A stretch of 41,101 nucleotides of DNA from assembly GCA_035535055.1 (NCBI GenBank), contig DATLQT010000084.1, positions 1 to 41,101 of the forward strand. Reading direction: 5' to 3'. The position numbers and the translations under genes were made by a program. Positions 36,701 to 41,101 of the stretch are shown here, piece after piece; positions within the stretch are counted from its first letter, which is position 1, and the number at the start of each line of letters is the position of its first letter. The notes beneath the pieces were generated by a model. It searched no databases, was not told the DNA's origin, and was given only the letters and a program-made list of their open reading frames with translations. This stretch comes from UBA6019 sp035535055. GTDB taxonomy: Bacteria; Chloroflexota; Dormibacteria; Dormibacterales; Dormibacteraceae.

Positions 36701-36706
36701 TTGACA
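36701..36706 (+). promoter_or_regulatory. TTGACA in the right end of the IS110 element
   Basis: A perfect -35 hexamer faces outward in the 31-base right end, with no -10 following at the current location. In the circular form of the element it would join the TATAGA at 35292-35297 in the left end and form a complete promoter. Confidence 0.5.
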
Positions 36707-36720
36707 AGACCCTATGGGTT

Positions 36721-37434
36721 CTAGACGGCGGGCGTCGGGCTGGCCGAGGCGCCGCCCTTACGGACGCTGTTCCAGAGCGGCGGGTCACCGGCCTGGAACT
36801 TGGCCAGGAGCTTGTCCTCCTGGGCCTGGGTGAGCTTCCCGGCGGCGACCGCGGCATCCAGCTTCGGCTTGAGCGCGGCGACCACCTTGGCCTTGAACTG
36901 GTCCTCGCTGACGCCCTGGGCCGTGGCGACCTGGGACAGCGTCTGGCGGCCCTTGAGGTCGGTCATCAGCTGGGTTTCGCTGATCCCCAGCGCGGAGGCG
37001 GCCGCGGCAAGGTAGTCGCGGGTCGCGACGCCGGCCATGGCCCCACGGGCGCCCGCGCCGCCGGCGCCGAGGGCGCAGAGGTTGGCGGCCGAGAGCCTGG
37101 CGTCGATCTTGTCGGCCCGTGCCTGGGTCAGCTTCCCGGCGGCGACCTCGTCCTGGACGGTCTGCTTGGCCGCCGCGATGCCGGCGCCGTCGAGCTTGCT
37201 GGAGGAGATGTTCAGCTGCGCCGCCAGGTGGCCGAGGAAGTTCTGGCACGCGGCCGCCCGGCCGGTGCCGGAGGGGGCGGACGCCGAAGGCCTGGGCGTC
37301 GGGGTGGAGCTGGCCGCGAGGAACGAGCCAACCCCGAGCCCAGCCGCGGACGCGGTGATTGCGACGGCGGCGCCGGCCAGCAGGACTGCCCCGGCGACCG
37401 GAAGGGCTATGCGGAGTAGGCGGGTGGTTCTCAT
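36721..37434 (-). CDS. Secreted or lipid-face-anchored helical repeat protein
   Basis: This 237-residue protein starts with a signal peptide or membrane anchor (LLRIALPVAGAVLLAGAAVA). A Ser/Thr/Pro-rich linker follows (STPTPRPSASAPSGTG), and then helical units related to each other: AAGKLTQARADKIDARL near residue 100 and AAGKLTQAQEDKLLAKF near 210. A central unit, AAAASALGISETQLMTDLKG with RQTLSQVATAQGVSEDQFKA, is common in secreted proteins of actinobacteria and Chloroflexota; its function is not known to me. It is divergent from the gene at 37536, with 101 bases between. The IS110 element ends directly at its stop codon. Confidence 0.72.
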   Translation of the reverse strand: MRTTRLLRIALPVAGAVLLAGAAVAITASAAGLGVGSFLAASSTPTPRPSASAPSGTGRAAACQNFLGHLAAQLNISSSKLDGAGIAAAKQTVQDEVAAGKLTQARADKIDARLSAANLCALGAGGAGARGAMAGVATRDYLAAAASALGISETQLMTDLKGRQTLSQVATAQGVSEDQFKAKVVAALKPKLDAAVAAGKLTQAQEDKLLAKFQAGDPPLWNSVRKGGASASPTPAV

Positions 37435-37463
37435 TTACCTCACAGCCTGCCCCGCGGCTGTCA

Positions 37464-37488
37464 ACGGGTAAACGCTTTACGGGTAAAC
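37464..37488. repeat. Tandem ACGGGTAAAC repeats in a divergent promoter region
   Basis: ACGGGTAAAC occurs at 37464-37473 and 37479-37488, with starts 15 bases apart. The second copy is part of an inverted repeat TTTAC-GG-GTAAA (37476-37487). It lies between divergent genes, so a regulator binding site is likely; the regulator is unknown. Confidence 0.45.
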
Positions 37489-37535
37489 CTTTTGTAAGTA
37501 CGGCGAGCGTCCCGCCTGGCAATAGACTGGCCGAG

Positions 37536-39215
37536 ATGGAGCCCACCCCGACTCACCTGGCCTGGGCCGGACGGCATGCCGTCGAGCTTTACGTGCGCAC
37601 CTACACGACGATGCTGCAAAGCTCCGGGGAGATCCGCATCGACGCCCTCCAGCAGGCCCACATGGGCATGCAGAGCTCACTGCACCCGCTCGCCTCCGAG
37701 CCGCGGGTTGACATGGGCGCCCTGATCTACGCCACCCGCCGGCTGCCGGCCGCCGTCGCCCAGTCCCGCCGCGTGATCCTCGGCCAGAGCGCGGGATCCA
37801 TCCGCGCCGAGTTGGGCGTCGACATTCTCGCCTGGCACAAGGTGGAGGCGCCGGCTCGGCGACGCCGCTGGTACCACGACGGGAAGGAGACGATCGCGGC
37901 CCTCATCGCTTCCGCCTCCGACGTGGACGACCTCGTCCCCACCCTGGTCGCCTACCAGCTGGAGTGGAACAAGATGCACGCCCTGCTCCAGCAGGTCCCC
38001 CAGGGCGGCGAGCAGGCTGCGATCGGGGCCGGCGACGAGGACTGGGTTCGCCTCCAGCAGGCATGGGCGTTCGGGTTCGAAGAGACGCTGAACGTCGTGC
38101 GCAGGCGGCCCTGCGAGATGACGCTTCGAACCATCGGCAGCACCGACGTCGGCTACGCTCGCGGTGCTCACCGGTGGTGGACGCCGATCGGCAGCGCGAT
38201 GTCGGAGATGAGCATCGCGAGCGCGCCCGTCTACTTCGTCTCCTCCAACCTCCACAGCCTGGTCAACGTCCTCTCGGGCGTCGCCCGCCGGCTGGAGGGC
38301 GAGATCACAGACTTCGTCCGCGACCACGACTCCGAGCTCCACAGCGAGCTCGCCCACATCGAGGCGGGCGAGGTCTCCGCCTCGCGGGACAACTGGCTCT
38401 ACTTCGCCGCCCGCGTGCTCTTCGACAGCCACCCTAAAAAGGGCGAGTTCAGCCGGCTCCGGGCGCGGTTTGAGCGGGAGGGCGGCATCCGCCACATCAA
38501 GGCCCGGGCAGGCGTTGCCGAGTCCTCCGCCCAGGTCTTCAAGCTGTCGGACCTCGATCCGACCTGCTTCGACCCGCGGGTGGGCAAGGTCGACCCGCTG
38601 GCGTTGAAGGCGTCGGACGCGGCGATCGTCAACATCGACTACCCGCTCGGATTCGCGTCCTACTACCTCCTGCGCGAGGTGGCGGAGCAGGTGGGCCACC
38701 TGCGCGGCGTCTACGTGATGGGCAAGGCGGCCACCCTCAACGCCGCGGTCGGCGACGTGATGATCTGCAACTCGGTCTACGACGAGCATTCCGGCAACAC
38801 CTACTGGCTGGAGAACTGCTTCACCGCCGCCGACGTGCAGCCGCACCTGGTCTACGGCTCGGCCCTCGACAACCAGCGAGCCGTCACCGTGCGAGGCACC
38901 TTCCTCCAGAACCGGGACTACCTGGAGTTCTACTACCAGGGCCGGTACACGGTCGTCGAGATGGAGGCGGGTCCATTCCTCGACGCCTGTTTTGAGGCAT
39001 CCATGCCCGGCCGGCACCCGGTCCGCGAGAACGTCAACATGACCCGTCTCGGCTTCGACCTGGGCATCGTCCACTACGCCTCCGATACGCCCTATACACA
39101 GGCGCGCACGCTCGGTGCGCGCGGGCTGAGCTACCGCGGGATGGACTCCACCTACGCCTCGGCGGTGGCGGTCGCCCGGCGGATCCTCAGCCGCGAAGGA
39201 GCCCTCCTGGCGTAG
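37536..39215 (+). CDS. Large two-part protein with nucleoside-phosphorylase-like C-terminus
   Basis: I cannot name this 559-residue soluble protein with confidence. The first 350 residues are mainly helical (HAVELYVRTYTTMLQSSGEI, LVAYQLEWNKMHALLQQ, VYFVSSNLHSLVNVLSGVAR). The C-terminal 170 residues look like the phosphorylase (PNP/MTAN) superfamily: IVNIDYPLGFASYYLLREVA, GVYVMGKAATLNAAVGDVMI, and a VVEMEAGPFLDA segment that resembles the VEMEG/A motif used to bind the ribose and phosphate in nucleoside phosphorylases. If so, it may cleave or bind a nucleoside. It could correspond to a family catalogued as a DUF (DUF6909 comes to mind, unchecked). ATG 37536 is the natural start; the open frame extends upstream to 37359 through the regulatory repeats. 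Confidence 0.65.
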   Translation: MEPTPTHLAWAGRHAVELYVRTYTTMLQSSGEIRIDALQQAHMGMQSSLHPLASEPRVDMGALIYATRRLPAAVAQSRRVILGQSAGSIRAELGVDILAWHKVEAPARRRRWYHDGKETIAALIASASDVDDLVPTLVAYQLEWNKMHALLQQVPQGGEQAAIGAGDEDWVRLQQAWAFGFEETLNVVRRRPCEMTLRTIGSTDVGYARGAHRWWTPIGSAMSEMSIASAPVYFVSSNLHSLVNVLSGVARRLEGEITDFVRDHDSELHSELAHIEAGEVSASRDNWLYFAARVLFDSHPKKGEFSRLRARFEREGGIRHIKARAGVAESSAQVFKLSDLDPTCFDPRVGKVDPLALKASDAAIVNIDYPLGFASYYLLREVAEQVGHLRGVYVMGKAATLNAAVGDVMICNSVYDEHSGNTYWLENCFTAADVQPHLVYGSALDNQRAVTVRGTFLQNRDYLEFYYQGRYTVVEMEAGPFLDACFEASMPGRHPVRENVNMTRLGFDLGIVHYASDTPYTQARTLGARGLSYRGMDSTYASAVAVARRILSREGALLA

Positions 39216-39235
39216 CCGATTTCTGATATTCCTTC

Positions 39236-39265
39236 TTGCAGCAAATCACCCTGACACGCTATATC
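39236..39265 (+). promoter_or_regulatory. Possible promoter of the histidine kinase gene
   Basis: TTGCAG (39236-39241) and TATATC (39260-39265) are separated by 18 bases. Initiation would be near 39272, after the in-frame TTG at 39236 and before the preferred TTG at 39311. The -35 matches the consensus at only three positions. Confidence 0.4.
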
Positions 39266-39310
39266 TTGAAAGTGCTCGACCACCACGCCGACGGGGGAGG
39301 AGGAATCGAC

Positions 39311-40510
39311 TTGCCGCGCCCCCGGGCCGGCGGCGCCGCCTCCGGCTGGGAGACCGAGGAGATGTTCCGGCTTCTGGTCTCCGGCGTGAAGGACTACGCC
39401 ATCTTCATGCTCGACCCCGAGGGCCGGGTCATGACCTGGAACGCCGGCGCCCGGCGGATCAAGGGCTACCGGGCAGAGGAGATCATCGGTCAGCACTTCA
39501 GCGTCTTCTATCCCGAGGAGGAGTCCCGGAGCGGCAAGCCTCAGTGGGAGCTGGTCGTCGCAGCCGCCGAGGGGGCCATCGAGCTGGAGGGAATCCGCAT
39601 CCGCAAGGACGGGAGCACCTTTTGGGCCAACGTCGTCATCACCGCGCTGCGCGACGACAAGGGCGTCCTCCGCGGCTACGCCAAGGTCACCCGCGACATC
39701 AGCCAGCGCAAGGAGGAGGAGCGGATCCGCCTCGAGCAGCAGCGCGCTGAGGCCGACAAGCTGCGCGAGCACGCGCGCCGGATGTCGCTGCTCGAGAGCA
39801 GCAAGACCGAATTTTTGAACCTCGCCTCCCACGAGCTTCGGGGACCCCTTGTCGTCGCCCGCGGTTACTTCTCGCTGCTCGAGGACGGCTCTTTGACCCC
39901 CGACCAGTTCCTCGAGGTCGCCCCCCTGGTCAGCGCCAAGCTGGCCCAGATGGAGGTCCTCGTCCGCCAGCTGTTGGAGACGGCCCGGCTCGAGTCCGAC
40001 CAGCTCGAGCTCACCCGCGAGGACGTCGAGCTGCGCGCCATCGTGAACGAGCAGGCGGGGGTGTTCTCCCCCCTGCTGACGGACCAGCACCGACTCGAGG
40101 TCAGCCTCCCCGAGAGCGAGGTCTGGGTCTTCGGGGACAGGGTCCGGCTGTCGGCGGTGATCCTCAATCTGATCGACAACGCGGTCAAGTACTCGCCGGG
40201 CGGCGGGTTGGTCGAGGTGCTGGTGACCATCGGGGGCGACCACGCCTTCGTCTCGGTCCGTGACCAGGGCCTGGGCGTCAGCGACGAGAACCTGGACCGT
40301 CTCTTCACCCGCTTCGGCCGGATCGACAATCCGGAGGCGCGCCACATCGGCGGCACCGGCCTCGGCCTCTACCTGAGCCGGGAGATAGCGCGGCGCCATG
40401 GGGGCGACATCCTGGTCGAATCGGAAGAGGGCCAGGGCAGCCGCTTCACCCTCAGCCTGCCGCTCGGGGTGGCCGACGCGCCCGCCGGCGGCACCCGACG
40501 ACCGGCCTGA
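39311..40510 (+). CDS. PAS-domain sensor histidine kinase
   Basis: This 399-residue kinase would sense a signal through a PAS domain and phosphorylate a response regulator. The PAS domain covers about residues 15-130 (VKDYAIFMLDPEGRVMTWNA, GYRAEEIIGQHFSVFYPEEE, the PAC segment YAKVTRDISQRKEEE). A coiled linker leads to HisKA with phosphoacceptor H174 in LASHELRGPLVVARGYF. The ATPase domain has the N box LIDNAVKYSP, VRDQGLGV and GGTGLGLYLSREIARRHGG. No transmembrane helix is seen, so it is probably cytoplasmic. TTG 39311 is chosen for the GGAGGAGG ribosome site eight bases upstream; the TTG at 39236 would place the promoter inside the gene. No response regulator is adjacent. The next gene is phosphate-related. 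Confidence 0.9.
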   Translation: MPRPRAGGAASGWETEEMFRLLVSGVKDYAIFMLDPEGRVMTWNAGARRIKGYRAEEIIGQHFSVFYPEEESRSGKPQWELVVAAAEGAIELEGIRIRKDGSTFWANVVITALRDDKGVLRGYAKVTRDISQRKEEERIRLEQQRAEADKLREHARRMSLLESSKTEFLNLASHELRGPLVVARGYFSLLEDGSLTPDQFLEVAPLVSAKLAQMEVLVRQLLETARLESDQLELTREDVELRAIVNEQAGVFSPLLTDQHRLEVSLPESEVWVFGDRVRLSAVILNLIDNAVKYSPGGGLVEVLVTIGGDHAFVSVRDQGLGVSDENLDRLFTRFGRIDNPEARHIGGTGLGLYLSREIARRHGGDILVESEEGQGSRFTLSLPLGVADAPAGGTRRPA

Positions 40511-40525
40511 ATCCAAGCTAAGCGC

Positions 40526-40553
40526 TTAATCAGCCCTTAACAGAGCCTATACG
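40526..40553 (+). promoter_or_regulatory. Candidate PhoP-box repeats upstream of the DUF47 gene
   Basis: TTAATC (40526-40531), TTAACA (40537-40542) and TATACG (40548-40553) lie at exact 11-base intervals with five-base spacers. That is the layout of Bacillus-type PhoP boxes (TTHACA repeats). The third unit may also serve as the -10. The position, just before a phosphate-transport accessory gene, supports phosphate control. Confidence 0.45.
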
Positions 40554-40578
40554 CTCTTCAGTGGAGGACGTCCGAGAA

Positions 40579-41101
40579 ATGAGATTCAGCCTGGTTCCCC
40601 AGGAGCGCCGGTTCTACGACCTCTTCGCCAAGCAGGGCCAGCTGGTGCACGACACCCTGGTCGAGCTCAGCAAGAGCCTCCTGGAGGGGCGCTCGCGCCA
40701 CCCCCGCCTGCGGGATCTCGAGCACCAGGCCGACGATGTGGCGCACGAGATCTACCGGTTGGTCAACCAGACCTTCGTCACCCCGATCGAGCGGGAGGAC
40801 ATCCTCGCCCTCGCCTCGGCCATGGACGACATCGTGGACCTCGCCGAGGAGGTCTCCGACAAGATCGACCTCTACCAGGTGAAGGAGATCACCGAGGCCG
40901 CCCGCCGGATGGGCGAGAACCTCGCCAAGGCGGGCGACATCCTGCAGCGCGCCCTCGAGGACCTCGAGGGCTTCAAGGAGCTGGAGCCGCGCTGGATCGA
41001 GATCCACCGCCTGGAGAACGAGACGGACCTCCTCACCCGCGAGGCGCTTGCGGCCCTCTTCACCGAGGAGCAGACGCCGGCCAACCTGGTCAAGTGGAAG
41101 G
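40579..41101 (+). CDS. DUF47/PhoU-like phosphate transport accessory protein (partial, 3' end outside window)
   Basis: The first 174 codons of a PhoU-like DUF47 protein are present. The sequence RFSLVPQERRFYDLFAKQGQ, LEHQADDVAHEIYRLVNQTF, VTPIEREDILALASAMDDIV and DLAEEVSDKIDLYQV is characteristic of this family, including the conserved acidic E/DxxxD metal-binding residues. Members regulate or assist the low-affinity Pit phosphate transporter, whose gene often follows. ATG 40579 has GGAGG at 40562-40566; GTG 40561 is in frame and would add six residues. The gene runs off the end of the window. The histidine kinase lies directly upstream on the same strand. Confidence 0.88.
   Translation, partial: MRFSLVPQERRFYDLFAKQGQLVHDTLVELSKSLLEGRSRHPRLRDLEHQADDVAHEIYRLVNQTFVTPIEREDILALASAMDDIVDLAEEVSDKIDLYQVKEITEAARRMGENLAKAGDILQRALEDLEGFKELEPRWIEIHRLENETDLLTREALAALFTEEQTPANLVKWK

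Larger units (their letters stand above)
35288..36720 (+). mobile_element. IS110-group insertion sequence (approximate ends)
   Basis: The element comprises a noncoding left part of about 220 bases, a DEDD transposase and a short right end of about 30 bases. The long 5' and short 3' noncoding parts place it in the IS110 rather than the IS1111 group. The ends are uncertain because this family makes no inverted repeats or clear target duplication; a CT at 35288-35289 and at 36721-36722 is one possible core pair. It is inserted between the four-cysteine protein gene and the secreted-repeat-protein gene without breaking either. Confidence 0.7.

Noticed and set aside
39152..40516. 454-codon minus-strand open frame opposite the histidine kinase
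   Set aside because: The plus strand encodes intact PAS, HisKA and ATPase motifs in this interval; the minus frame has none.

Overview
The window is very GC-rich (judged by eye, roughly two-thirds or more G+C), densely packed, and rich in GTG and TTG starts and in genes that overlap by a few bases. Gene content fits a deep-branching Gram-positive-like (Terrabacteria) lineage: a B12-dependent MetH, a TadE/TadG pilus cluster, a PrsW protease, an MrfAB (YprAB) repair pair, a DUF47 phosphate-transport accessory protein and an SOS box of the Bacillus/actinobacterial type. A Chloroflexota or Candidatus Dormibacterota-like bacterium is my best guess; this is inference, because no rRNA or other decisive marker gene is present. 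I see no tRNA, rRNA or CRISPR array, and no stretch above about 300 bases lacks a gene or mobile-element sequence.

Layout. 1-1731: an IS1634-type transposase, complete, with its stop codon at the window edge. 1870-5797 (minus): aquaporin with two lesions, a small membrane-anchored protein, PrsW protease and an HD phosphohydrolase, closely spaced. 5839-7562 (plus): EamA transporter, then a DUF309-methyltransferase fusion. 7690-8679 (minus): molybdopterin-binding protein. 8707-12174 (plus): cysteinyl-tRNA synthetase, FAD oxidoreductase, alpha/beta hydrolase. 12171-17056 (minus): MetH, a hairpin, then an ECF sigma factor with a membrane partner. 17149-20679 (plus): mrfA and mrfB behind a promoter that carries a perfect SOS palindrome. 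20416-22641 (minus): a membrane GAF-GGDEF protein with a decayed HD-GYP domain. 22782-26223 (plus): two TadE-like proteins and one TadG-like protein, then a sugar-nucleotide epimerase to 27192.

27159-33887 (minus): a tightly coupled five-gene operon. In transcription order it encodes a nucleotidyltransferase-fold protein, a 1184-residue GT2/GT-C fusion, a B12-type radical SAM enzyme, a small HEXXH membrane protein and a DoxX-like protein. It looks like an envelope-glycan or lipid-modification locus that I cannot match to a described pathway. 33937-35265: a small unknown protein, GreA, and a small four-cysteine protein. About 35288-36720: an IS110-group element whose left noncoding region probably encodes a bridge RNA. 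36721-39215: a secreted repeat protein, divergent from a large protein with a nucleoside-phosphorylase-like C-terminus. 39311-41101: a PAS histidine kinase and the start of a DUF47/PhoU-like protein behind PhoP-box-like repeats.

The observations most worth following are the SOS-box-controlled mrfAB pair, the five-gene glycan/radical-SAM operon with its unusual fusion enzyme, the decayed HD-GYP domain on a GGDEF protein, the DUF309-methyltransferase fusion, and the split promoter of the IS110 element.
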